This document shows positions 11,555-22,904 of a DNA stretch of 64,000 nt, one piece after another (the first letter of the stretch is position 1; the number at the start of each line of letters is the position of its first letter). Position numbers and translations under genes: made by a program. Source of the DNA: Cyathus striatus (lineage: Eukaryota > Basidiomycota > Agaricomycetes > Agaricales > Nidulariaceae); contig JAOVFP010000005.1 in the NCBI GenBank assembly GCA_025738555.1, positions 372,001 to 436,000 on the forward strand, given 5' to 3'. Under the pieces are notes generated by a model that was not told the DNA's origin, made no database searches, and saw only the letters and a list, made by a program, of their open reading frames with translations.

Positions 11555-12100
11555 CAGGTCGCAAAGGTTCTTGAGTTACATCAGATTAGCGTGGATATGG
11601 AGGGGCTACAGAAACCTCCGGTATTAAAGTACCGTGGAGCCGATCTTTCTCCAGAGGTCAATCGTCCATGGTTTGCGAAGAAGAAGCAAGTGTATACTCG
11701 GGAATATACTAAAGTTATTTCCGAACTGCCCACAATGCCACCAGAAGAATCATCAACTCTGCACCATCGAGTTATCCCCATTACAGATGATGAGAGCAAC
11801 GAACCTTCCATTCTGCCAGAGGAATCGTCAACTCAGCATCCAGAAGAGAAGTGTTCTTCGCAACTACAAGCTGAGGAAGATGACGACTCTGTCGAAAGCG
11901 ACTCACCTTTCAATTGTCAATGCGGTGTAGCTGGAAATAGCCCAGAACTCGACGCGGAGGCACCAGGAGCTATTCAATGCTACGGGTGCAAAGATTGGAT
12001 GCACTTGGCTTGCCAACGAGGTGGACGAGGATCTTGGCTTCCAGAAGAAACAGATTTCATCTGTGACTACTGCTCAAAGGGAGTGTCTTATAAACCGTAA
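11555..12100 (+). pseudogene. PHD finger module of the MULE protein
   Basis: This continues the previous frame directly after the in-frame TGA. It has an acidic, Glu/Ser-rich linker (two EESST repeats near 11740 and 11820), then a Cys4-His-Cys3 zinc module: NCQCG, IQCYGCKDWMHLAC, then ICDYCS. This is the PHD pattern, usually a reader of histone H3 tails. It ends with KGVSYKP and a stop at 12098-12100. In an active element the PHD could guide the transposase to certain chromatin; that is inference. It could also be a separate gene starting at an ATG at 11597, but the shared frame argues for one protein. Confidence 0.6.
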
Positions 12101-12247
12101 GCAACCTTTTACTCCAGCATTGAAAGTTCGCACAACAAAGAGTATCATATAGTTCTTTTTAGTTCAACTAGTTGTAAGGTTAGTTTTTTTTTAAAAGTTC
12201 ATGGCATAAATAGTAGTGATATGATCTGAGCAGTTGCATATAATTCA

Positions 12248-12333
12248 CAAGGTCAATTAGCCTAATGGTACAGTGCGAATAAACATTGTACTAGTCTTTG
12301 GAAGGCTTTGGGTTCGAATCCCGAATGGACCTC
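12248..12333 (+). tRNA. tRNA-like repeat copy 1 (possible tRNA pseudogene)
   Basis: It has a perfect A box (TAGCCTAATGG) and B box (GGTTCGAATCC). GGTCAAT at the start pairs with ATGGACC at the end (6 of 7), and there is a good T-arm (TTGGG/CCCGA around TTCGAAT). The part between D-arm and T-arm is about nine bases too long and the D-stem is poor. A loop TTTGGAA would give anticodon TGG (Pro) but leaves no variable loop, so I do not assign an amino acid. It could be a tRNA gene with an intron, a pseudogene or a SINE head. Confidence 0.4.
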
Positions 12334-12370
12334 TAGGTCAATAACTTCCAAGTTCTTTTTCCAGATTGAT

Positions 12371-12458
12371 CTTAAGGTCAATTAGCCTAATGGTACAGTG
12401 GCAAACCAACGTTGTAATATATTACGGAAGGCTTTGGGTTTGAATTCCAGTAAGTACC
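12371..12458 (+). repeat. tRNA-like repeat copy 2
   Basis: Second copy, starting GGTCAATTAGCCTAATGGTA. The A box is kept; the B box is altered (GGGTTTGAATTCC) and the 3' acceptor strand no longer pairs well. Looks dead as a tRNA. Confidence 0.45.
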
Positions 12459-12542
12459 TGTTCATATATTTTATAATGTCTTTTAAAAGTTTGTGCCATG
12501 AATAGTAGTGATATGATCTGAGCAGTTACATGTAATTTCTAA

Positions 12543-12623
12543 GTTCAATTAGCCTAATGGTACAGTGCGAATAAACGTTATACTAGTCTTTGGATGGCTT
12601 TGGGTTCGAATCCAAATAAGTAC
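12543..12623 (+). repeat. tRNA-like repeat copy 3
   Basis: Third copy with perfect A and B boxes (TAGCCTAATGG, GGTTCGAATCC) but no closing acceptor strand. The spacer before it (ATAGTAGTGATATGATCTGAG) also precedes copy 1, so the unit was duplicated with its flank (about 290 bases). Confidence 0.45.
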
Positions 12624-13030
12624 ATTATTATATTGAGGTTTTCCAGTAACATTTTTCTAGATCGATTTTATTATTAAGTTTAGTGGGTGCCAATATAGAT
12701 TCAACTAGTTTATGGTTTTTTTTATCAATTATTTCCGTTCCTTCACCATCGTAACAACTGAACACTAGTTAAAGTAGATAAGATACTGTAGGTATGCTAT
12801 CCGTAAGTTTGATACGATCGTGAACATCACGTGATTATTTGAGCCTGCCCTAAAATAAACCATTTTCAATATAATGGTTGTGGGCACCTGTTGATTCTCT
12901 GTCTGTTCCTTCACCATTGCAGTATCTGAACATTAATTACAGTAGATAAACTAGATACAGTAGATACAATAAGTAGATAACATAGATAAACGTAGATACA
13001 TATCACTGAGCGATAAAACATCCAGTCATA
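12624..13030. other. No gene seen; short AGTAGATA repeats
   Basis: Spacer between the tRNA-like repeats and the Spt5-like gene. Diverged duplicate words occur (TCCTTCACCAT at about 12738 and 12908, AGTAGATAA several times). No coding signal. Confidence 0.5.
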
Positions 13031-16000
13031 ATGAAGCTACACCGTAAAAGCAACAAAAACCACCAGGACCTGGGACCCACAACGAAGGCACATTTCAATA
13101 CAATAAAAACACCACCCGTAGCAATAAAAATAATAATGGCTGAAGATAATTGTGCTTTGAATCACGACAGCACATTGAAGGATGCCAGCGAAATTCAATG
13201 GCATTACGACCCTGACGACGAGATGCCTCTACCGAAGAATAACAAGAGAGCAAGAATAGAGGTGATGTATTATGCTGAGAGTAACGAATGTATTATTGAA
13301 GTCTTTCATCTCGTACAGAGAATGTTCTTAGATATCGAAGCGAAGGTGGCTACTGACTCAGAGGACGAAGAGGACGGTGAGGATATGGACAGTATGTATA
13401 ATTCATTACCCGAATTCAAATTATCTGGCTGAAATTGACTATTGTAGGGTTTATCAATGATGAAGATCAGGATGAGGAAGATCCCAACACCCCCATAGCA
13501 TGACTGATACTTCAGCGCTCGCTTTACACATGCTTACAAAATGAAGACAAGTAACAGCAAGTTATGGATCGCTTATGCTCAGGTGGAGGGGACCTTCTTG
13601 CGAGTTTACAAGCAGGACAACGCATTGATAATCACCGCGAACTTATCAACGATATTTTTACAACGTATGTTAACTCAAGTCCTAGTTCATACATAGGTGC
13701 TGTTTTGCAAGCGAGCGGAACTAGTTCTTCGGCAGTCAGCAAGCATAGTATCCCTCGACACGGCTGTAATTCTGGGGACTGGCCCCTTTGGGATCTAGCG
13801 GTTAAGGTCAGTCAGTACAATATGGATATGTCTGAGATCTTATTTACATTTTATAGGATGGATCTGAGAAAGATGTGGTATTTTCCCTCAGCTTACACGG
13901 CGGCCCGAAGTATATCCGCAGTGCATTTTCGTTATCAGTCATCCCTGATCACATTTATGTGGAGGCTAAATGTCTCGATGATGTTAAAACCAGCACCAAA
14001 ATTTTGGTGGATGTATATCAAAACAGTATCCGTGCGGCGCCAGCTACCACTTGGGATGTCTCCTTTTCAAAAATGGGAGAACGCTATATTCCATCCAAGA
14101 ACACATGGGTCTGACTCAGAGGAAGGTTTCAATACGACCTAGGTTTTATTACAGATGTCTGCGAGAAGACTTTCGAGATCGACGTTGTTCATATACCTCG
14201 AACAACGTATAGGAACTCATCGAAATGAAAGCATGCGTCTAGTTCATCAAATCTGAAACCACCTTGCGAGCTCTTTAATCCTGAAAAAGCACGAGAAATA
14301 AGCCCGAATACCTTTGAAGTTATTTTCGAAGATCAGAATAATCGAATTATTAAAGGATATAAGTTTAGGAAATCCTTCTACACACAAGATGGGTTCATAC
14401 TGCGTGAGCAACTCAAATCGGGATGCCATTATCAGGTTGAAGCAACCCCTACGATTGATGAGCTACGGTCATTCGAGAGCTGTAGCCTAATTCCTAAAAA
14501 AATTGGAAGATACAAGGCGAGCTGTACTTTCAGCAACGATACGTATAGGTGATCAAGTGAAGGTTGTCCTACAGCAGCCTAAGGTTTTACTTGCCTTCGT
14601 AGAAGACATCTCAGAAGGAAACGCGACACTGAGACTCCTTGAATCCCCGACAATACTATTCGAATATCCGGTTATTCAACTCCAAAAATGCTTCAAAATT
14701 GGTGATGGTGTTAGGGTGAAGTCTGGACATCTCAAGGGAATTGTCGGGATGGTATCCGATATACAGCCTTATGGGCAAATTGGCGAGGAGAAAGTTACCA
14801 TCGTCACCTTTCCAATAAAGGTAGTTATAAACATTTTTGCAGTGACACGTTACTCCAACCATTTTAATAGGGGCATCATGAGTCAGTTCGCTCATCGGAT
14901 TTGGATTTTTGTAGTGAAGTCCATAGAAGCCGTACCTTTAAGGAGGAGAGTATGGCAGATCGTGAATATGAGGCCAGGATCATGCGAGAAGATCCGTATA
15001 AATTTCTTTATGGCCAATACGCAGTGGTTAAATTTGGCCCTTGTAAAGGGGATATGGGTATACTGAAGAGTGTGAATGTGGATGGGAAAGCCATTCTTGA
15101 AGTTCAGGCCCACTTAATAAGCTCCAACCGTCAGGACAAAGTGTCAATAAAACACTTATATATTCCTGGGTAATTATAGATAAAATTTTGACTTTCTGCT
15201 CCTGCAAACTAATAATATATCGTAGGCATTACGATATGTTCCCAGAAATTTTCAAGAGTCTTAATTTAGTTGGAGATTCATCATCGTCAATGAATATATG
15301 TCCTACGCCTCAATGGGAAAATGATTTTGGGACTGGGTCCCATACGCCTGCTTGGAATCCCAGCTCAAGGACCCCGCAAGTAAGTATTTATATTTAAATG
15401 TGATATATGTGCTTAATTAAATACTGCTTAGATATCAAATGCCGCAGCTGCTGAATTTATCGCGTATCCACATCGCAGTCAGTCAGTTTTAGTCGTAGTA
15501 TTGGCATATACTGATAACAGTAATTATAGTTCCAGAGAATGAAGAATCAACTGGCTACTTGGAACCCTCTGGTCCTCTTCCACCATCTATGCAAACTTTT
15601 GCTATAGGTGAAGGCTCTTCAGTACATTCAAATCTCATAAATGAATTCAATGGTGTGTATTGTTATTCCTCATAAATATTTCCCTAATATATTTACAACT
15701 TTGCAGATCATTGGATCAAACAGCTTGTCAATGGCGACAGTTCGTTTCTGAGTAAAAATTATCTCGATGTGATTATTTCGGGCTCCCAACCGACTATGGC
15801 TAGCTGCGGATTTGAAAATGGGAGGTATGAAAACTGCACTGGTTTTTGCGTCGAAGTCATTAATAGCGATCAATCAATCCGAGTGGAATTAACTGGTAAT
15901 ATTGTAATTTCTGTACCGGCTAAATATGTCCATAGGGTTCCCCCGGAAAGGAGAGGTCAACTGGTTACGGCCGTGAATCACCTAAACCACCAAATCTACA

Positions 16001-16131
16001 GGGGGGAATACCAGGTAGTCGATCTCAAGGGAGAGGCTGTCTTTGCCTATCCACACAAAGGAAAGAAAAGACATGATAGGGGGATTAACATTCCTATGGG
16101 GGATCTCACTGTTATTGCAAAAAGGTGCTGA
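13031..16131 (+). pseudogene. Spt5-like transcription elongation factor, broken
   Basis: At least six exons. Exon 1 (13031-13391) is acidic. Exon 2 starts at 13448. After WPLWDLAVK a GTCAGT..TATAG intron leads to an NGN-like segment (DGSEKDVVFSLSLHGG, IPDHIYVEAKCLDD). KOW-like modules follow: FKIGDGVRVKSGHLKGIVG, YAVVKFGPCKGDMGILKS and YENCTGFCVEVINSD. Between them near 15345, TPAWNPSSRTP matches the Spt5 C-terminal repeat (TPAWNxxSRTP). Spt5 binds RNA polymerase II with Spt4 and promotes elongation. Breaks: in-frame TGA at 13501, TAA at 13552, TGA at 14112 and 14226, and a frame change near 14500 close to an A-run. It lies on the same strand as the MULE gene, 0.9 kb downstream, so it may be cargo or a neighbouring transposon gene and not the cell's own Spt5. 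I could not fix every intron. Confidence 0.65.
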
Positions 16132-16254
16132 TATTTGCTCGCTTACCATATATTGTATATAGTATTTTTAGACATGTACACAGCTATCGGGTATTACTTA
16201 CATTATAAAACTTTCTTGGTGCTATATAACAGCAATCGTTTGCTTAGGATTCGA

Positions 16255-16595
16255 GCATGCATGAAGAAAGAGAAGAGATGATTAGAAATACGCTAAACAA
16301 ATCAACGCTCCCCCGCAAGCTCTCTACAGTGCTCGTATACCCCATCACAAATTACAACCTCCTGGGCTCCCACCACCATCGCATACGCAAATCAACGGGC
16401 AAGATATGTCTCTCTCCTGCCAACATGGCCCTGAGACCACTAATCACTTCTTCCTCCACTGCCAGACTTATAACGCCGCTCGCCTCACCCTTGCAGACAC
16501 TACTCACCCTTCTCGTAGATAAACTAGGATTTAAAAAATGATATCGCGCTAGATGTCGATAGAGAGGACTAGTAAGTTTTGCTTCCCCACAAAAC
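16255..16595 (+). pseudogene. LINE (Tad-like) 3' fragment
   Basis: One frame reads a Cys/His cluster SCQHGPETTNHFFLHCQTYN followed by AARLTLADTTHPSRR. This matches the zinc-knuckle-like C-terminus of fungal LINE polyproteins (C..GPET..H.LL.C..Y...R). No reverse transcriptase domain, poly-A tail or target duplication is evident, so it is a short 3' relic. Confidence 0.5.
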
Positions 16596-16644
16596 ACCAG
16601 ACGCGACTCAATTCATGGCACGTCATTTTGCAAATACATGTACT

Positions 16645-16795
16645 ATACAATTCCATTCTATTTCGTATCCATATTACCAAGACATACAGTAAGATATATG
16701 TACAATATACGATAGTATATGATTCCATTCCCCCCTGTATCCGTATTACCAAGATATACAACAAGATATATGTACGATGTTCCACAAACTATATT
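16645..16795. repeat. Two-copy ~75-bp tandem repeat
   Basis: CCGTATTACCAAGATATAC plus AAGATATATGTAC occurs twice with small changes (about 16662-16710 and 16735-16785). AT-rich, non-coding. Confidence 0.6.
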
Positions 16796-16799
16796 ACAC

Positions 16800-17950
16800 T
16801 ACAAATTATATTCAAAGCTGATAACAATCCTTGTTGAAGTCCATTCGAAGCTTTCCCACACTACCCCATTTCACTCCACCGTTATCGAAATAATGCTCCT
16901 GGGTACGTGAGTATATGTGCATGGTCACTATAGCCTTTCCATTTATTTTGAATTCTCTGAGGGTATAGTGTGGTTCGCTGTCCGAATCACTGTCGTGGAA
17001 AGGTGCCCTGAAGCACCAGCATTTAGAGGTAACAAGAAAGAGCGAGCAAAGACTTACAACAGGACCCAGTGTCGTATGTTGCAATGATTTTCCTGCCACA
17101 AATTTCGATACACTGCGCATCGGGCAGCGACCAGGGCTTCCATTCGTTCTCGGTATGTCATGCGATTGCAGACAGGACGGTAGACATGAATGGGCTATTA
17201 CACATGTTAAGGGGATGAAAACGGAATGGAAAAATCGAAAACATACGGCCATTTCGTCGTTGGTTGGGACTGAAAGAAATAAAATGGTTATGAGAATAGA
17301 GAATAAAGACGAATAGATAATAGTTACCGATATAAAAGAATGTGTGAGATCAAGAATGAAGAGATCACGAAGAGGTCACGATGAGGATAGGAATTGGCGT
17401 GAAGTGTTTGCCACGATTGGAATAAGCAATTAGAAGAGACAAAGGAACAAACATAACTTAAACTCACAAATATCAATGCTCCCATCAGTCCTCCTCGATG
17501 TAGGCTCCCTTGGCAGCCTCATTACCAACAATGACCCAATGACCAGGTACCCATTAAGCAGTAATAAATAAAGCAATACACACGCCAGTCGAACTACGAG
17601 TCCGGCATGCGCCACTTGAATAAGTGGGAGTGGATGTACGATGAAGAGGACAAAGTCATATATTCAGGAAGGGGACCTGCAGCAGAGAGCTGATGAATCT
17701 CATCATCACCTATTATGCTTGACAGGCCTTCGTTCTTTATCACATTCCCACTAGCACATTCCGCCCTTCCGCATGTGATTGGAGAAATTAAATTTGAGAA
17801 TAGTAGTTATAATTCCGCAAAATATATCAAACGTGTATCTAAATGAGCTTGAGTTAGGGTAAATCTAAATGAATTCTGGGTAGTGCGCTTTGCCGCTTGC
17901 TGGCCACAATGAAAAATGTATCTGAACCATTGAACAACGTAACCTGTATA
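16800..17950. other. No recognisable gene
   Basis: A minus-strand frame at 16812-17252 is open for 146 codons but shows no motif, and 17400-17640 is likewise unassigned. Confidence 0.45.
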
Positions 17951-17959
17951 CTACATACT

Positions 17960-19075
17960 TGTAAAAATCAAAATAAGTAAAAGTCAAGTGTCTTCAAGTT
18001 CCTCGAGTGGAGTTAAGTTCCTCGCTTATTGTTTCGAGTGAAAGTTAAGTTCCATCAAGTGGAGTCGAGTTCCTCGCTTATATTTTTTTCGAGTGTCAGT
18101 CAAGTGGAGTTAAGTTCCTCACTTACACTAAATTCGAGTGGAAGGTAAGTTACCATTGAGTTACCTTCGAGTGGAAAATGCCACTCGACTCCACTCGAAT
18201 TTGAGTCGAGTTCCATTCGAGTTCCACTTAAGTTCCAGTCGAGTGTCTAACTTAAGTTCCTCAAGTTCCATAACAAAAAACCCATACTTTATGATTGTGC
18301 TCATTGTTGTCGTGATCCCTTACCTCGTTGTTTCCTATGCCCACCCCTGCCGCCGCGGATGTGTAACAATAGCGCCATCACATCATCCATCAAATCCCTG
18401 ATCATTCCACTTGCTTCTGATGCATTGATGGTGATCGTGTCACACTTCTTCCATCATTGTGCTCAACAGTGAGCACATATTTTGTGCATTCTTCTCTCAG
18501 TTTTTCGATTTTTCCTATGATTTTTTTTGTATAATATGGAGTTAGTTATTTTGTATGCAATATAACATCTTAGTTGTATAAATATCATGTACTGTGCTTA
18601 TAGAAAATATTTCATGAACAATAATAATTTCAGCTTTTCATACTATTTCATAGGTAGTTTAGCTGTACTGTCAAAGCATTTAATATGTGTTCGTATTCAC
18701 AAAAAAAATTGAGAGAAATCGCCCAAGAACTCAACCAGAAATGAAAATAATGGGTGCTCACTGTTTATGACGATGACGAGGCACATGAACGCGATCAAAC
18801 GCGCCGCGGAAAACAACGTGTGGCACTCATTGATCAATTTGATGGACAGATCAAATTAATGATCGACATTCAGGGGCGTGGGAAATAATGAGTGCGGAGG
18901 CGCAATAGCGAGCAAGCACCAATCTAGCAACCCATAGCAGTGTTGGAATGTCTGTCATATACCATACATTTTACATTTTTTGAGTTACAAGTGAGTTCTG
19001 AAGTCGAGTTCTAGTCGAGTTCCGATCGAGTTCCATTCGAGTTACCGGTAACTCGAAAAGTTGACGGCCCGTTTC
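17960..19075. repeat. GAGTT/AAGTTCC-rich repetitive element
   Basis: Both ends are built from short variants of GAGTGGAGTTAAGTTCCTCG (17985-18260) and GAGTTCCATTCGAGTTACC (18980-19060), with a non-repetitive core. The right end closes with AAAAGTTGACGGCCCGTTT, shared with the fragment at the window start. The core has one stretch (about 18755-18885) that reads in part as DDDEAHERDQTRRGKQR, with no family I recognise. It is probably a non-autonomous transposon with satellite-like ends; no left inverted end was found. Confidence 0.55.
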
Positions 19076-19097
19076 TGGTAGTGCTTAATAACTAACA

Positions 19098-19910
19098 ATG
19101 ATAACAAGTGCGAATATCATCTTCATATTCTCCAAATTGCAGAAGGCCCCTGTTGATTCATTGATATGCCAATACTGGTATACATCTTCAATGACATCCT
19201 CCAATCTACTAGGAGTTCCTTTAAATGCAATTGGGATGCTACAAGGTATGTCGTATCAGTATCGCCTATTCATGTTTCACAACAGATACTTACATATCTC
19301 AGTATACGCTTTGCATCAAAATAACCGTAAAATTGGAATACTTCTAGTCATGTTACTGACTATATTCCTTGGATTATGTATACACTTCACGTTATTGTGT
19401 TTTCATCATAACGTCTATGATAATGTATGCATCGTTGAATTCGTACCGGCAGATTTGATGTATTTTGGGTACGCTCTCTCGTTTGGTCCGTTACTTTGTC
19501 CGCTTGCCTAATTTTTATACTTACAGGATATTTTTGATAAGTTCACAAATAGTAGTAGTATCCTTAACACTCGCCAAAACGCATCCTACAACTCGATATA
19601 CTAATATAGTTCGCAAAGCTGTACTTAATGAGGGAGGACTCTTCGTATTCGCGCTTGGTATGTGAATACAACTTCATATTGCAGTATGAGTATAAAATCG
19701 AAACTTCCTGGCAAGTACTTTCAATGGCCTTCTTGATACCTTCCGGTTATATTGTTCGTGTTGTATTTTTAAGCTTCGGGCCTCAGTACGTTTCTGTCTT
19801 GCGCTCAGGCTTCATGCCATTTAGTCTGATCTTGTGCATTACTAGTTGGAAGTTAACCATATTTCCAGTCTTGGTGTGTAATTATTCATCTTTTAGTATC
19901 TAAGCTCTCA
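19098..19910 (+). pseudogene. Possible multi-pass membrane protein remnant
   Basis: Frames at 19098-19511, 19465-19665 and 19628-19903 are hydrophobic, with stretches such as IGILLVMLLTIFLGLCIHFT and ADLMYFGYALSFGPLLC that look like membrane helices. The layout resembles multi-exon fungal 7-TM proteins, with possible short introns (AG before GATATTTTTG near 19525). Stops and frame changes prevent one reading frame. I do not recognise a specific family. Confidence 0.3.
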
Positions 19911-20360
19911 ACTGTGCTGAGTCGATGGTCATTTCTTGCAGACATGTAGAATGATCAAGGGGTTCTTCCAGACAGTGATTTCCGATGTTTCCACTGATGA
20001 GTCAAGTCCATCTAGTGGAGTAGAATTAACTAGCTTCATTGATATGATTAATTAACATTGTACATGTAGCACATGAGATGCAGTTATTAAAGAAGCTTGA
20101 AAAAACGTTTTTGAAGTAGGGTATACACTAGCGTTTCAAGTCAAATTACACTCAATTCTTCTAGTAAGAATCGAAACCGAACTCCTGGCGTGAGCTCTCT
20201 CTCTGAACCCATTCCACACAAGTAAACATCTATGGAAATCCTCGTCCTTACATAGTACTATGACCTCAGCAACCGCACGCCTACTAATCAAAGCTGATCC
20301 CATATCATGTGCCGCCAGCACCTAATATGAGATGGCGAAAAGGCTTCAAGCTTGGCGTCC

Positions 20361-20738
20361 TCATGCTAAATTTAGAGAATGCGTCGGAGAGGCTGAGCCT
20401 GATGAGGATTTCGGGGACGATTGAGGAGACAGCGAAGGACCGCGTGAGCGAGAAGTTGAAGGTATCGTTGAGGAAGGCTGTGCGGTGCCGGGGTCGTGGG
20501 TGTTGAAGAGGGGAGGTGGGGGTCGTTGATTAGGTGGAAGATTTACGGAGAGTGGGAATTCTAAGGCCGTGTGCTTACTACTTTCCCCCCTCGGAATTTC
20601 GTCTAAGCATCTCACTCGTATAACCAGCCGGTTCATCATCGCATCATCGTCATCACCGTCTTCTCTGCATACTACTTTCCTCGAAGTCTCCACCCCGGCC
20701 AGTCTCATCAACTCCTTTAGAATCAGACTATCGTTCAA
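20361..20738 (-). CDS. Hypothetical Pro/Ser-rich ORF
   Basis: 125 codons, Ser/Pro-rich in the C-terminal half (PPPPLFN, SRSRGPSLSPQSSPKSSSG). No recognised domain and no clear splice partners. Low-complexity content makes a chance open frame plausible. Confidence 0.2.
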   Translation of the reverse strand: MNDSLILKELMRLAGVETSRKVVCREDGDDDDAMMNRLVIRVRCLDEIPRGESSKHTALEFPLSVNLPPNQRPPPPLFNTHDPGTAQPSSTIPSTSRSRGPSLSPQSSPKSSSGSASPTHSLNLA

Positions 20739-20739
20739 G

Positions 20740-22190
20740 TCCTTCCACCTCTTCCGTCAGATATACCCTTACAGTACTAGTAAGACACGATCTCTCAGTC
20801 CCATTAGTAGCGCCCACACCAGGAGTACGGGTGGAACGGCAGTGCTAGGTAAGCAGTGGCGGAGGAAGCAGCAACAGCAGTCGGCAGTAAAAGGACTGAC
20901 GAACGAACTCGTCCGGTTGTAGCTGTATGGGGGGTGGTGCGTGCGGCCGGCGAGTAGGTGTTAAACAGGTCCAATCGTTCTCACTCGCGCAAATGAGGAT
21001 AGGAGCAGCAGTGTGGGTCGCCCGTACGAAAGGGTGAGCGACAACACCACAACGAGAAACAGAATCTATTACTTTCAACCTTCGATGCCGCACAAAGTAA
21101 CACAAACAAAACGAAGAAATCTAGAGAGATGAATAGGCCATGTGATGTATGAGCATAAGAAGGGAGGGGCTGAGGAGGATAAAAAGCGAAGGGAAAATTA
21201 AGAGAAATATGAAAGTAAAGTAATTAAGGGATCTGGGAGGGTGGACGCAGGCAAGCGCCTTATACGTCATCGAGAACCCTGTCTGGCACAAGAGGCCGAG
21301 AGATCAGAATATAAACAATGAACGAAAGGGAGATACAGCAAACCTGGCACAGGAGGATGAGGGATGCGGAATGATCAACCCCTGCGTATCTCTTTGTACT
21401 AAAAGGGTGGAGTCCCACAGTAAAAACAAATCACTGGATCCACACCGATTGAATGGAAAATGATGCAAGGGTTAAGTTAGCACTACCTCACAGAATCGAG
21501 GCAGAGAAATACTGACCTACCCGGTCTGGGCCCTGAAAATACAGGCACTCATGAAGTTTGTGTGACTACATGGATTGAAGCTACTCCTGTACGATTGGCC
21601 CAGGCAAGTCTTCGTCTTGAACTATAATATACCCTGTTTCGGCCGGCTTACTACGGAAATCGGTGTATCGATCTACGGAGAAACGTTAGTATATCTTGTC
21701 GGTGTGATTGAGAAGGAGGGGAATAACTTACTACGGTCATCTCGTATCACGAACTCTCTCTTCCATTCTGTGGCACCCCCATCCGCTTCCGCTCCATAAC
21801 AACGCTCCGCTTCCCAGGAGGAGCAAGAGACAAGGCAATCTACTTCACAGCAGGAACATTCTTTCGTGGATCTCGCGTGGACGTGGCGGATTTACATATA
21901 TGAGGCTGCGAATTTTCAGAGTCGACGAGAAGAGGTACCAGTAAGATATGAACGAGAGTCAGAAGAGGGCTTTAGAAGTTCTCGTTAGGAGATGGAGGTG
22001 GAAGAAGAGGGGCGAGGGAGACAGAAGATGGTGGACACCTTTGTCTTGTGAGAGAAAGGAGAGATGATAGAGTGTGATGCATTTGCTGGTTCTGGAAAAG
22101 CGAGGGGAGGATACGATGTGCGCCAATCCGCTCGTTTCATTGCTTTCTACGGTACGTGACTCGAGATATCTTCCGCGAGGGAGGAACGAA
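20740..22190. other. No recognisable gene
   Basis: Short frames only; nothing with a convincing motif. Composition resembles the repeat mosaic at 28.8-37 kb. Confidence 0.45.
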
Positions 22191-22194
22191 AATG

Positions 22195-22285
22195 TAGTAC
22201 AATGTGCATGCTGGCTTGGGGAAGGCTGGGTAGGATACACGTATGGGGATACGTTCGCTATAATGCTTCCTGCTGGGTAGTTCTT
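22195..22285 (+). repeat. R1 repeat copy (diverged)
   Basis: GGGTAGGATACACGTATGGG followed by GATACGTTCGCTATAATGCTTCCTGC matches the R1 core (GTAGGATACGACGTG..GACACGCTCGCTATGCCGCTTCCTACGG) seen at 30600, 31265-31510, 36085, 36490, 46125 and 46560. Confidence 0.5.
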
Positions 22286-22579
22286 TGTCATATTGTAGAA
22301 CCACGTGTTAGAAGCCCAAGCAATCAACTATGGAACCAGAGTATCAAAACATACTCTGAAACCTCCCCCCCAGCCCACCACCCCAACTCCCTGCACTCTT
22401 ACCCTTCACTGAATTCCAACATTGTCCATCGTCACATTGTCCCTAGTCCCCATGCAGATACTCGACATAGGGCTCCCAGCAAGCAATTTGATCTGCGTCA
22501 CTATTCATATGCCTTAAAACTATTTAATGGCTAAACCTCTCTATTTGTCATATAATATTAGAACTTAGTATTAGTATTG

Positions 22580-22720
22580 CACATCAGAGTACAAGAGCTG
22601 GGGTGAGTCCTGAGCTGCTAGCTATAATATTTGTAATAAACAAGTATGCTACTAAGGGAATGGGACATCTGAGAGCTGGGGTTGAGTCCTGTGCAGCCAG
22701 CAGAAATATCTACTTGATAT
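22580..22720. repeat. Two-copy GAGCTGGGG repeat
   Basis: GAGCTGGGGTGAGTCCTG and GAGCTGGGGTTGAGTCCTG, each followed by a diverged CAGC/CTAGC end, occur 80 bases apart. Non-coding. Confidence 0.5.
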
Positions 22721-22904
22721 ATACTAAGGGAATTAAATACAAGATGTGTAATATCTAATTACTAATGTCCAAAAGACTATGTACATGCACCCAGTACTTG
22801 ATTGAAACTTAGCTAAGGGAACGCGAGGCGTTAGAACTGTTATCTCCGAACCGGTTATTGCGGTTACGCATAGCCCGGAACGAGTCATGTGACTTTGTAC
22901 TTGT

